DNA from: Bryopsis sp. KO-2023
Taxonomy: Eukaryota > Chlorophyta > Ulvophyceae > Bryopsidales > Bryopsidaceae
Assembly: GCA_030272585.1 (NCBI GenBank)
Contig: BSYQ01000014.1
Span: forward strand, 1,550,001-1,614,000
Reading direction: 5' to 3'
DNA: 64,000 nt
The number at the start of each line of letters is the position of its first letter. Position 1 is the first letter of the stretch. The position numbers and the translations under genes were made by a program. The notes below the pieces were generated by a model. The model was not told the origin of the DNA. It was given only the letters and a program-made list of their open reading frames with translations, and ran no database searches. Positions 34,039-44,618 of this stretch are shown here, piece after piece.

Positions 34039-36298
34039 CTACAGCAGAAAACTCACCACAGCAAAAACAAATACAATGATCGTTTTTTTCGGGGAGAACG
34101 AAAGAGCAGAACCGTTTTTTTCCTTTTCATCCATAGATAATGGGTTATCGTGAAGGTCTGACATGGATGCATTCTTTTCCGCCTCGATTTTAACAGCTTC
34201 TTTGAACGCTCGCCTGGCCAGCCTTCGCAACACCTTGACATCATCTTTTCCTCCTTGGATGCAAATAAAATCCATCGGGTCGTCCAAGGTTTTACATCTG
34301 CAAAAAAAACAAAAAACGAAAACAAATTAAAGAAACCATGAATGAAAATGCATAGTTGCAGGGCTACATGCAAAAAAAAAAAAAAAAAAAAAATCCCAAA
34401 GAAATATTTTAGGAGAAAATTTATCAAAAAGAGCTGAATGTTGCATGAAAAAAAGGAAAAAAGGAAAAAAATAATAGAACAATAATATTGACAAAAAATG
34501 AATACGTGAATACGGATAGAAAGAAAGCTGGATATGGATATTGTGATGATATGGTGTTTTTTTTTCTACTAAAAAAAAAAAAGCAGCCAGCGTACAACAC
34601 ATTAACTCGGCCTTTTGTCCATTGTTATTTAATTATTTATTTAATTATTTATTTTAATTATTTGTTGATCCGCTTATTTATTAAACAAAGAGACGCAAGA
34701 ACACCAGCACCCCAAACACCCATTGATATTATTACTATTTTTTAATTATTAAAAAATTCCATTCGACAAATCTAAATCTAATTTAATTTAATCAAATCCC
34801 TTGTGTTACCTTGACAGCCAAAGACATGCAAAAGGTTCATTGGATATCGGCCTCAAAAAATCAAACCACCACCGCATCCAAGGTTCATTGCCAGGATCTC
34901 TGCATTCCATCTAGACAGCAATTCACAAACATGCATCCCCACAAATGACCTCGAACGAAAAACCAAAAATCACAGCAGAATACTCAAAAAACAACAATAA
35001 CAATCAATAATGGAGAAATGCACACAGCATGTCTGACTAATAGCATGGATTTCTGGCATCCATACTGGCGGTTTGGCGACTTCTCCTCTTCCCAACCATT
35101 TTTTTCTTTCTTTCGGAATTTGGTATCCACCCCCATCAGCAGCATTGATTTTCGAAACGAGGATGACAACCCTGGCTGTCAGTCTGTCTGACAGCATCGA
35201 TTTCGATAAAGATTTTTTTTTTTTTAAATACCTGTTTCAGTACGGTAGCTCCTCTGGGTAATGGGATCATGCAATGACTGCCATTGAATGCCCTTAGGTT
35301 TCTCAACGTGGTTACACCCAGCAGCACATCCTCCGTATCAGCCAAGCAAGTCCCTGGAACCTTGTGAAACGGATCGAGCCCTCGCCAATCGGAGTATAAG
35401 CATTTCGCAGCCTTCGGTGGCATCACGAATTCACAGTGCGATTTGGTACAATTATCAAACACCAGTGCTGGCCACCCTGGCAGAGAGAAAGAAAACAAAC
35501 GAAAAAATGAAAACAAAAACGGAGCTGGCGTCAAGAAAAAAATAAAAATTGTGGGTGAAATTGTACACGATTGCAGAACCATTGTGAGTCAACTTTTGCC
35601 TTTTTGAAACGGTTCTGTTTTTAAACGAATGTTCATTTTTTTTTTTGACCTGATGAAGAATTCGTATTTTTTTTACATCAGTTTTTTTGTTGACCCAAAT
35701 TCTGAGCATGACATAGAGGTCGTCAGAGAAACTGGCGGTTGGGCGTAGCTGAGAAAAAAGGGCTGTCGGATCAGGAAACGAACATCTTTTTCAACGTGAC
35801 CTGAAGCTGACCGATCCCAATCACCCAGAATGGGTATGCAAGAATATCAAAAAGACAGTACATTGTTGACAAAATCACGAAAATAAGAAAAAAGCACGTT
35901 GTTGAAAAAATCACAAAGATCAAAAAGACAGCACATTGTTGAAAAAATCCATGAACAATCGAGCTCCCACCTTCGAAACCCATGCAATGAGTAATGGTGC
36001 TGAAAGCGGAGCAGAGAGTGAACGTCGATCCTGACGCTCGGAAGCAACCCTTGTAATCCAAACACGACCCTCTCTGAGCAAACACCACCGTCACGTTCTT
36101 TCCAGAACCCTTTTTTTCCCCAAAATATGCCTCCGTCAGCATTTTCTCCTCGCTTTTGTTGTAGGGCTGGATGAATTCCAAACTGTCGAAAGTTTTGCAG
36201 CCCTCCACCAATCCTGGTCCATCGTGAATCAGCTGAGCCTCCGAGGCCAGGGAAAAAAAACCAACGCTGATTATGACCAGGAAGATCGATCGGGCCAT
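34039..36298 (-). CDS. Secreted cysteine-rich protein, probably GPI-anchored
   Basis: Four minus-strand exons join in phase: 36298-35971, 35476-35232, 34910-34810 and 34297-34039 (933 bases, 310 residues). The ATG at 36298 opens a clear signal peptide (MARSIFLVIISVGFFSLASE). The mature part has spread cysteines (GSCLDYKGCF, DNCTKSHCEF, FACLWLSRCK) and N-glycosylation-type sites (NKSE, NVTV). It ends in small residues (NGSA), a short spacer and a hydrophobic tail (TIIVFVFAVVSFLL) right before the stop, the layout of a GPI-attachment signal. A cell-surface role is inferred. I recognise no family. A GT donor-like GTGAGT within the tail could alternatively extend the protein, turning the tail into a membrane helix. 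Confidence 0.68.
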
Positions 36299-36308
36299 GG
36301 TGGTGGAA

Positions 36309-36326
36309 GGATGGATGGATGGATGG
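36309..36326. repeat. GGAT microsatellite in the 5' leader
   Basis: About four and a half GGAT units lie 11 bases upstream of the start codon of the minus-strand GPI-type gene. Confidence 0.85.
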
Positions 36327-36741
36327 TTTCAAGCAGCTCGATCTGAATTCCACATTCAGGTGCCAATTAATACATGAATTGACCACTAAACAGCCAACGA
36401 AAGAGAAAAAAAGGCATTTCTTGCTAATCAATCAGTACTCAACAATACTGGGAAATCATGATGGGCTTGTTTTCAACTCCGTTTGATTATGTCATGGGGA
36501 TATAAAATAAATTTGTTTATTTGTTTATTCTATTTTTTATTTCTGGAAGCAAGCAATTGGGCCATTGGATCATTCCAAATGAACTGAGCTCAAGATCGCA
36601 ACACTTAAGCCCACCTAGCAAAAGTGGGCAAGGTTTCAAAAAATATCACCCATCCTTTTTGATATATTTCAAGAATTCTGTTGTCCAGTGGGGACCACTT
36701 CTTTTTCAGCATGAATCACCAGCCAGCCATCTTTTTTTTTT

Positions 36742-37075
36742 TTAATTCGGAAAAAAGGCGAACAGACTCAGCACGTGCTTGTGTAAGGATGACAATGGAT
36801 CGACCAACGCGATTCGCAGCGCACGTGGAGTTTCAAACATTATTCTGCGGCTTGTCGAAATTCGCGCAATCGACCGATCTAGGGGAGAAACCAGCGAATC
36901 GTAGATTGCTGGGGCACCTGATTCCGACCAGGATGGTGGGTGGGCGCCTGCGAACCCAGCTCCTCCTCTTCTCAGGTTTCCAGCCTTAGCCCTGGCCTCG
37001 ACTGAGATCGAGTCGTCGAGCAGCAGCATTACCCCGTCGTTGTTCATTTCAGCGGTTGAGCTACGTGAGCGCATC
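36742..37075 (-). CDS. Small open frame, unknown
   Basis: A minus-strand frame starting MRSRSSTAEMNNDG runs about 111 codons through a GC-richer patch in the spacer between two divergent genes. It is rich in Arg, Ser and Ala. No family is recognised and no splice context supports it. It could be a small protein gene or part of the shared promoter region. Confidence 0.25.
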
Positions 37076-37320
37076 GGACGTATAGCGTCCAAAGTTCACT
37101 CGACATTTCTTATCCTTGGTTGCGTCGCTGTCTAATTCTGAGGGGGAGGGTAGGAAATGGAATCGATGACAGGCTCAAGTTTGTCAATTTTCATGGTCTG
37201 TACTGCCCTCCCCTCCGTGACTGTGTTGAGAATGAGCACAAAAACACACGACCCACCCAAAAAAAACAACCCCACCACACACTCTCCTGTGGCGCAGCTC
37301 TTCTCGACCCCCTCGAAAAC

Positions 37321-40300
37321 ATGATGTGGAAAGCTCGTGGAGTGGCGTGTGCGTTGTTTTTTTGCGCACTGGCGTGCGCATGCGCCCAGAGGGTTCCTTT
37401 GAAAGAAGGTGGGGTCACCCGTCCTGAGCTTATTTACTTGCCGTTCCCTCCGCCAGGTTTCACGTATATATACTTCGCTCGGTCGGATATATTCTTACAA
37501 GCTCGTATTGAAACAACGACCCCCCCCGTCATTGAAAAAACTGAGAGAATATCCAAACGCGCGCACCCACGTGGTTCCACACCCAATTTCCATGCTCTCT
37601 GCTTTTTTCACCCAAGTTTTTGTTCTAAACCACAAAAAAAACAGTCCGTCTTTATCTGATCTATTGCAAAATAGGCAGAAAGATCGATGGTAGGATAACA
37701 AAAAAAAATAAAAAATAAGAATAAAATAATATGCAGCTTGGAATTTGTCCAGATTTTTGGATGTTAATATCTATGTTTCGGAAGGGGGGGTTATAATGAC
37801 AAATCTGGTGCCTGGTGACTTTACAGATGTTGCAAATAATGCGCCCGAGTCTTTGCTGTCGCAATTGGCAAATGTCAGATTTTTTGGGCTAGGCAGGGCG
37901 GCCGAAACCAACACTACAAAGGTTTGTTGAAGTCCCCCCCCCCCTCCTCCTCCTCTGGATAGTCAGTCGAGATTTTCTACTTTCCAAAACTGAAAGTAGA
38001 AAATGAGAATGCTCCATAGCTCCAGGGAGTTTCTTTCTGCTTTTCCACCTGCTTGGGTGGTTTTTGTTCAGGAGGTGGGGGCTTTGAGTGTATCATCCTA
38101 AGCCAGAAAAAAAAACTGGAGCTCCTCCTTTTTACAAACTTACCTTTCGTTTCCATTAGCCAGTACGTATGCGAATGTAAGAATCGTGGCAGCAGTTTTG
38201 GGTGCGATTATTTCACATCTCTCTAATAATGGGAAAAAAGGTTTCTTTTCTGGACAGCAAAATGTTGTAGAGCTGCCAGTTTTTCATTCTTTTCTTTTTG
38301 AAAAATTGCAAAAATTTCCGCATTTTTTTATTGCTGGGCTTGCCACCCCTGCAAAGAATTCAATTTAACACTCACAATTTATATTTAAATCTGAAATTGA
38401 CATCGGTGTTTGATTGTGTGTGTGTGTGGTTTTCGGAGCATAGGAAGAGGAGCCAGTTTTGACCCAGATGGAGCTGAATGCGGTGTGTAATAATTAAAAT
38501 TATAATTGTTATTACTGTTGTTTTTATTCAAAAACCAAACAAGAAAGATCCTCAAAAAACCTTTTGGTTTTTCATAATGGGTTGATTTTTTTTCCCTCTC
38601 TTTCACATCATGGGGTTCATTTTTTCTCACCTTCCAGGTACAAACCTGTTTTTTTATATCGATTTATTGAAAAAAGGTATTTTTGGCGCATATTTGTGGT
38701 TGCATTGGAAAAATTGGCTGTCGTCATGGATGATGAGTTTTTTTTTTAAATATTTTACCCCTGTTGAATTTGAACATTTACATTTTTGGGGTGGGGTGTT
38801 TCCACAGAAATTTATCAATGCCACCAAGAGGGATAATGTCGAGGGGGTTGAGAAATACTTGGAAATGGGGGCTGAACTCAACCTCACCACTGGGGTTGCT
38901 GAAAGAACAGTGTTACATATCGCTTCAAAAACTGGAGGGACCGAGCTCATTGAGGTTTGTTTTTCAACCGTTTTTTCGCTCAGCATTTTTCTTTCAATCC
39001 CCCAGCACATGCACAAAAAAATAAATAATAATAAAAATATCTATTTCGAGGCGTCCTTTCCGTTCTTTCGAAAATATTACGGCTTTTGGGGGGAGTTTGG
39101 TTTTGCTGAGCGAAAGTTCGTTGATTGAAAAAAAAAGGTGGACGGAGAGGGATAAAAAAGACATTGGCAAGAAGATATATTTTTATTGCTTGATAAAACA
39201 TTTCGGATGGAAGAAACTACAAGGAAATATTGTTATTTGCTGATGATCTGCCTATAATTCAACACACAAATTGTGGTATTCGCATCAAGTGTCGAGAAGT
39301 GTAATTTCTCTTTTCTCTTTTGTTTCCTTTTTTTGACTTCCCCCTCCCCCCCAAATTGCCCATTGAAAAAAAAAAAAGCACGAATATTGACCGAAAAATG
39401 AAGAAAAAAGGGGAGAAAAATTCATTAAAAAAGAGCGAATTTCTCTTGTTGTTTCTTATTTTGCTTTGTGATTGCAGTCTGTACGTGGAATATTTAATTT
39501 TTTTTAATGAACCTTCCTTCAGTTTTTGATCGAAGCTGGGGCTGAGGTGGATGCATTGACGATTGGACGAGCAACACCTCTGCATGTCGCTGCAGCAGAT
39601 AATCGAGCAGATGCTGCAAGGGTAAATTTTATCATTTTTTTTTTAAATGTCAGTCTAAATGCCAATCACCCTTGTTTTCTTGAAAAAAAAAAGGAAAACA
39701 AAAATGAAGAAAATCTGAAACAGAAAAATATTCCTGTCAAAATCGCACCACCTGAAAGAAAAAAAGCCGACCTCTTTGGACGTTGATCAAAAAGGCAGCT
39801 TCGATATTTTTCTTTCAAACGTGTGGATATACTAACCAAAAAATTTTATCCGGTGTTCGCATAGCTCTTGCATTCAAGGATTTTTTCTAAATTTATTTAG
39901 ATCCTGACCTGTTCAAAACAAAAAGTTAACTAATTAATTAATCAATTTTTTTTTCCATTTCAAACAGTTGCTGCTGGAGAACGGTGCCGATATCGATGCC
40001 ACCACAACAGATGGAAACTCGCCGCTTCATTGGGCAGCCACTCAAGGCCATCCCGAAGTCGCTGAGGTGATATTTCCAAAAAAAAAAAGAAAAAACTAGG
40101 TTGGGCAGTGTTAATTCTATAAATAGATGGCTATCTTAAATCCGAAATGATGGACAATCATATTGATATTCATGAAGTTGAGCACTGATGCCCAGCGTTT
40201 CTGTTGGGAAAAGCTGGAGTTGTCGTGTATCGATTTCTTGTTCCCTCATTTTTGCCAATTTTCATTTTCATTTTTTTCCATTAACCTTTTGGAAGCTTCT

Positions 40301-40917
40301 TTTTTTAATTTTTTGACACTCAGCCAGCACAAACAAATATTTCTTCATTGTGCATAAGAATTACTGGTGTTGAGTAAATGTCCATCGACCACCCTCCTTT
40401 TCATTCCCGAATTCTTTTTCTTTTTCTATTTGGACTTATTCTTATTCTTGCTTTTGATTTTTTTTTGCGAAAAATGGTGGCGATTCCATTCCGAAAATAA
40501 ATTTTCTAAAACATTTATTTTTCAGTTCATTACTTTTTCTCTGCTCAACCAAATCCACTTTCTCAGCTGTTCTTTTTTTCCTTGAGTTCTGTGCTTTTTT
40601 TTTCCCAGGTGCTGCTGGAATACGGTGCAGACAGAACGGCCCTGAACGCTTTTGCCGAAATCCCCATCGAAATTCTGTGTTGCTGTGAGTGCGGGGAAGA
40701 CTCCAATTGCAGCTGCAAGGATCGAGGCTCCCTGGTGTGGATGCTGGATTTCAGCCAAAGAGGAGATAAAAATACATCCCTGGTACTGGAAACCCCATCA
40801 TTGGACAGCAGCAGCGAAAACGATAATGCAACTGAAACTGAAACTATCCTGGCCTTAGAAGATGATTCCGTTTTCTCAGAGGAGGAGGAGGAAGCGGATG
40901 CCCCCCTTCCACTCTGA
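37321..40917 (+). CDS. Ankyrin-repeat protein with an N-terminal signal peptide
   Basis: Seven exons join in phase: 37321-37408, 37737-37921, 38444-38482, 38808-38954, 39523-39621, 39968-40066 and 40609-40917 (966 bases, 321 residues). The ATG at 37321 opens a signal peptide (ARGVACALFFCALACACAQ). A unique segment of about 80 residues follows, then four ankyrin repeats from about residue 105. Their hallmarks are RTVLHIASKTG, TPLHVAAADN, SPLHWAATQG and repeated GA-[ED]-[VIL] stretches. Two middle repeats are each one 99-base exon with phase-0 introns. The tail has CCCECGEDSNCSC and a long acidic Ser/Glu end. Ankyrin repeats bind proteins. A signal peptide on such a protein is unusual and points to the secretory route or an organelle. 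If the first three exons belonged to another gene, the ankyrin part could start at ATG 38468. Confidence 0.75.
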
Positions 40918-42592
40918 TTTGTCACACTTTTTTTTGAAAAAAAGTGTGAGGGTGTGTGTGGGAAGGGTGGGATTCACAACATATTGACTTCACAAAAGAT
41001 TGTTTTTTTGCCGTTTCCCTGAAACCCCCCGTTTTTCCGAAAAAAGGAAGAAAAATAGAAAACAAAGTCCTCCTCCCCTTCTGGTTTCAAATCGAGCGAA
41101 AAAAACAAAAAAGAATGAGAAATTGGAAGAAGAGTTAGTGTGTTTTTGAAAGGGTTCATCGTGAAATGGCTTGAATTTGATAAGTTAAAGGGGAAGTGAT
41201 TTGAAAGCGATTGATTTGCGATTGATTTCTAAGGTTATCTTGGCCTCTTTTCATTTTCCGTTTGAAAAGAAACGGGATCCAAGGTTTGTTCTTTTTGGCC
41301 AAAAAAAATAAAGGAAGGGGGGGGGGAGGATGAAGGAGGGAAGATGGGAGTTTTTTTGAAACAAAATTAGCTTGCCAAGGTTCAAAGTCGATTTCTTTTC
41401 CCCAATGGAGGGGGTCAACACATGCCAATCGATAAATTTGTGTAATTAATAATAAAGGAGCAACCAATGAGCGTGGGGTGCAATTCGATCCCTATTTTGT
41501 GTTTTTTAAACAAGGAGGTTGATTTTCGTTGAATGGGGATGTCCCAAATTTCGTATTACAAAAAATCGAACACACAAAACTTTGAAATAGATTAAAAATT
41601 CTTTTGATTAATTTATAGATCAGAAATTCACATCTGCACTTTTTTTTTTTTTTTTAATTAAATAGGGGAAGATCATCTCAGAAGTCAGGTGTCAAATCCC
41701 CTTCGGGAAATTTTCATTTTTTTTTCTGTTTGATTTTTTCCTTTCTTTCTTTTGTTTTTGCAGTCTTGACTGTGGGAGGGTCGTCTGAAAACAGAATCGA
41801 GCAGAATAAATACACTGCTTGACTTTTGGGTGGGGCAATTTGGGAGGTCTGCTGCTTGACTGCATTTTGAGAAGAATAAAAATAATGGCTCTGCTGCAAT
41901 GGAATTGACTGTGGCCTCATCCTGAATCCTGCTGCACCATTTCGCAGGGAAACAAGGGGGGGGGGGTTAGATCCCCCCACAACACATATTTGCTCAGTTG
42001 TTCATGCATTAAATAAACAATTACTGGTGTAATCTTCTTGTTCGGACTAGAACAACGAATTAATCAAATGAAATCAAATTAAAAACAAAAACAAAAATTA
42101 ATCAGCAAATCAAGTCACCAAAACAATTTATTGCCTCAGGGTTGAGACACTCTCCAGCGATTGGCGCGGCAGTCGACCAAGTTTGGCGCCCAAGCCTGGG
42201 TGTGAGGATTCTGTTCTGTTCTTTCTCAAAACCAAAAATGTCACAAGACATGCCAGGCCAGAGCCTGCAGCATCGGGGGAATACAAAGAAAACCCCCCCA
42301 ACCGAATGTTTTGACTTCTACAACTGCCCCTTGCAGAATCCGCCATTGTAGTGAAACGATTTGCTCAAGCTAAGAATATGAACTCCCCAGATACGCAAAC
42401 GCGTTTTCGTGGTGGGGAAGGATTGTGTGTGTTTTTTTCGTAAGCGAATTCACCTTCGTGTTCTTCGTGAGTTTGGGAGCTGCTTCTGACCCGCACAGCG
42501 GAAACGCTCCTTTCTTCCCGCACTCCGCTTAGCAGAAGGCGCGCTTTTTTTCGCGGTTACCACTCATTTTTTACAAGGCTGGGCCTGCGCAC
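40918..42592. other. AT-rich spacer without a convincing gene
   Basis: Holds A and T runs and short frames only. The last 200 bases before 42593 are GC-richer and probably contain the promoter and leader of the following gene. Confidence 0.5.
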
Positions 42593-43483
42593 ATGGAAGC
42601 GAGGATAAGAATAAGCGAGAACTCCGATCACGGGCGGCGTGGCTCGCTCAACTTAGAACCGCAAAACAACAAAGTTGAATCTGAAAGCGATAGAGGGGAA
42701 GCATTAGAGGTGTTTCGCGACTCTGAACCGTGGGAGTACTGGTGGAAACTCGCCCAGCGACTGGGTTTCCTTGCAGCCGTTGTACTTTCCATCCTTGGTG
42801 TTACTGCTCGACACGAGGGATGGTTTAAGCTGGACTCAGGGGAACCTCTCACCAGGGTCAGGGTCGGTTGGAGGTATGCGTGCATCAACGAGCGATTCGG
42901 AACTGGGCGCGTACCTTGCAGTGCCCACGATAAATTCCAGTATCTGGGCGATGCTGTATCAAACCGCGCCGGGCACATGGCGGTTGGTCTGATCGTCGCC
43001 ATCTTCGCGTCGTGGGTGCTGCCGATAATGGCCTGCACCTGTGTGGCGCACATACAGTCGTCGACGAAGCGTGTGAGAAATTGCTGGCACGGATGTGCCA
43101 CGGCTTTCGCATGGATAATCTTGGGATCGGGACTGGTAGCGCTGTGCATGACTTTTTGGTCCCTGGTGGAACACGACGTGGAGTCGTCAACAACGTCTGC
43201 TCTGGACGTCTTGTGCGATGGGGGACGCGTCGTGTGCGAAGGCGTGTTGCGACCCGAAGATTGTCCCGTGGTTTCCTGCCGGACGGGCGAGGACTCCATC
43301 GCGTGCGTTGGCTTTGAATCGTGCGAGAGCGCCCCAGTGAAGACGAGTTGCGATTCACCGTTCGCTGTATGCGAGCTGGATCCAGGGTTCGCCTTCTTCT
43401 GTACGATCGCGACCGGAGGAGTTTGGGTGTTTCTGGGTTTGATAACTCTCGCGGGCTCCATCAGGATTGGGAGAAAGTTGTAG
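42593..43483 (+). CDS. Intronless four-helix membrane protein, unknown
   Basis: A single exon of 296 codons from the ATG at 42593. Four hydrophobic segments can be seen: LGFLAAVVLSILGV (about 57-70), GHMAVGLIVAIFASWVLPIM (about 127-146), FAWIILGSGLVALCMTFW (about 171-188) and a last one starting FAFFCTIATGGVWVFLGL (about 267-284). The first loop is about 55 residues. The second outer loop is cysteine-rich (VLCDGGRVVC, CPVVSC, CVGFESCES). The overall shape is like tetraspan or claudin-type proteins, but no defining motif is present. The N-terminal 45 residues are charged and probably cytosolic. Lack of introns sets it apart from its neighbours and could reflect retroposition. Confidence 0.7.
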   Translation: MEARIRISENSDHGRRGSLNLEPQNNKVESESDRGEALEVFRDSEPWEYWWKLAQRLGFLAAVVLSILGVTARHEGWFKLDSGEPLTRVRVGWRYACINERFGTGRVPCSAHDKFQYLGDAVSNRAGHMAVGLIVAIFASWVLPIMACTCVAHIQSSTKRVRNCWHGCATAFAWIILGSGLVALCMTFWSLVEHDVESSTTSALDVLCDGGRVVCEGVLRPEDCPVVSCRTGEDSIACVGFESCESAPVKTSCDSPFAVCELDPGFAFFCTIATGGVWVFLGLITLAGSIRIGRKL

Positions 43484-44390
43484 GGAGGGACCGAGGTGGA
43501 ATAAGGGGGAAAAAGAGTTTGAAAAAGGGGTAAAAAGAAAAAAACTGAAAAAGGGGGTTACGTCCCTAACTTTGTGAAACTGACGAGAAAGCCTTTGATG
43601 GCAAAAGGGACAAGGTGATAAATTCTGCGAACAAAGCAAACATCAAGAAGTTTGTGTGCATGCCTTTTTGTGTGTCAAAATCTCATTCTGAAAAGTGGCA
43701 GCACTCTTAGGACACAAAAAAAAAAAAAAATTGAAAAAAAAATGCAAAAAAAAATGTGGAAAAATGAACAAAAGGAAAACCTACCACCTACCGAAAGCAG
43801 GAGGGGAATGGTGAAGGTTTTCTTTACTCTTGATTGGTAAATTCTCAGCAGCATACTGATAATTTTGTACAGCATAACGAATTTTAGTTTTTTTTGGGAT
43901 GTAACGTTTACTCTAGAGAAGAAAAGACTGACAAAAAAAAAAGAGTCAAAAAAAAAAAAGGGACGATGGCATAATATATGATTCTGTGTAGGGTAGGGAC
44001 TCCGCATAAAAATGAACACCGAAAGGGAAGCGTTGGGTCTTTTCTTTTTTCTTTTTTTTTTGAGAAGACCTGGTCAGCTGGAAAGCGGGATCGCTGAACA
44101 AATATTTTTCGCCCGTTTTTCCTGTTTTTTTTTATTATTATTACTTTTTGTGGATTTGGATGGTGCCCTCCGGTAGCTTTCTGCTTCTGATGCATAATGA
44201 GGGACTTCGTTATTTTTGTTATTCCACACCATGGACTTGTCTTTACTTTTAGAATTACGATGTAATTTCACCGAGTCTTGGATATTGCTGTCCAAGGCTC
44301 CTCACACTGGTGCTTCCTGCCTACTTTCTCTTTCTCTTTGTGGTTGTTTTTTTTTTGGTATGCATTTTCTACTGATGTGTTTTTTGGTAT
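43484..44390. other. Spacer left of retrotransposon 2
   Basis: AT-rich with long A runs and no supported gene. Its right end (44358-44379) holds 22 bases that recur directly after the element at 49995-50016. Confidence 0.6.
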
Positions 44391-44584
44391 TGTTGAATAC
44401 ACTCGTTCGCAACAGCGATACCGAGTGGTGAAACGGCCGCCAAAGAACGCTTTACACAATGTAAGCAAAATAAACGACCATACACCCAACCACCTTCTTC
44501 CTTAAATCTCTTCCTTTTCCTCCGAGTCTTCCCAACTAAACCCCATGACCGACTCAGTTCTGATCCCGTTTACTGTATTCCACA
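44391..44584 (-). repeat. 3' LTR of retrotransposon 2
   Basis: 194 bp, identical by eye to 49801-49994. It lies downstream of pol on the minus strand. Confidence 0.95.
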
Positions 44585-44618
44585 CGCTTTCCTGCGCCTC
44601 CGAAAGAAGTCGTTGCAC

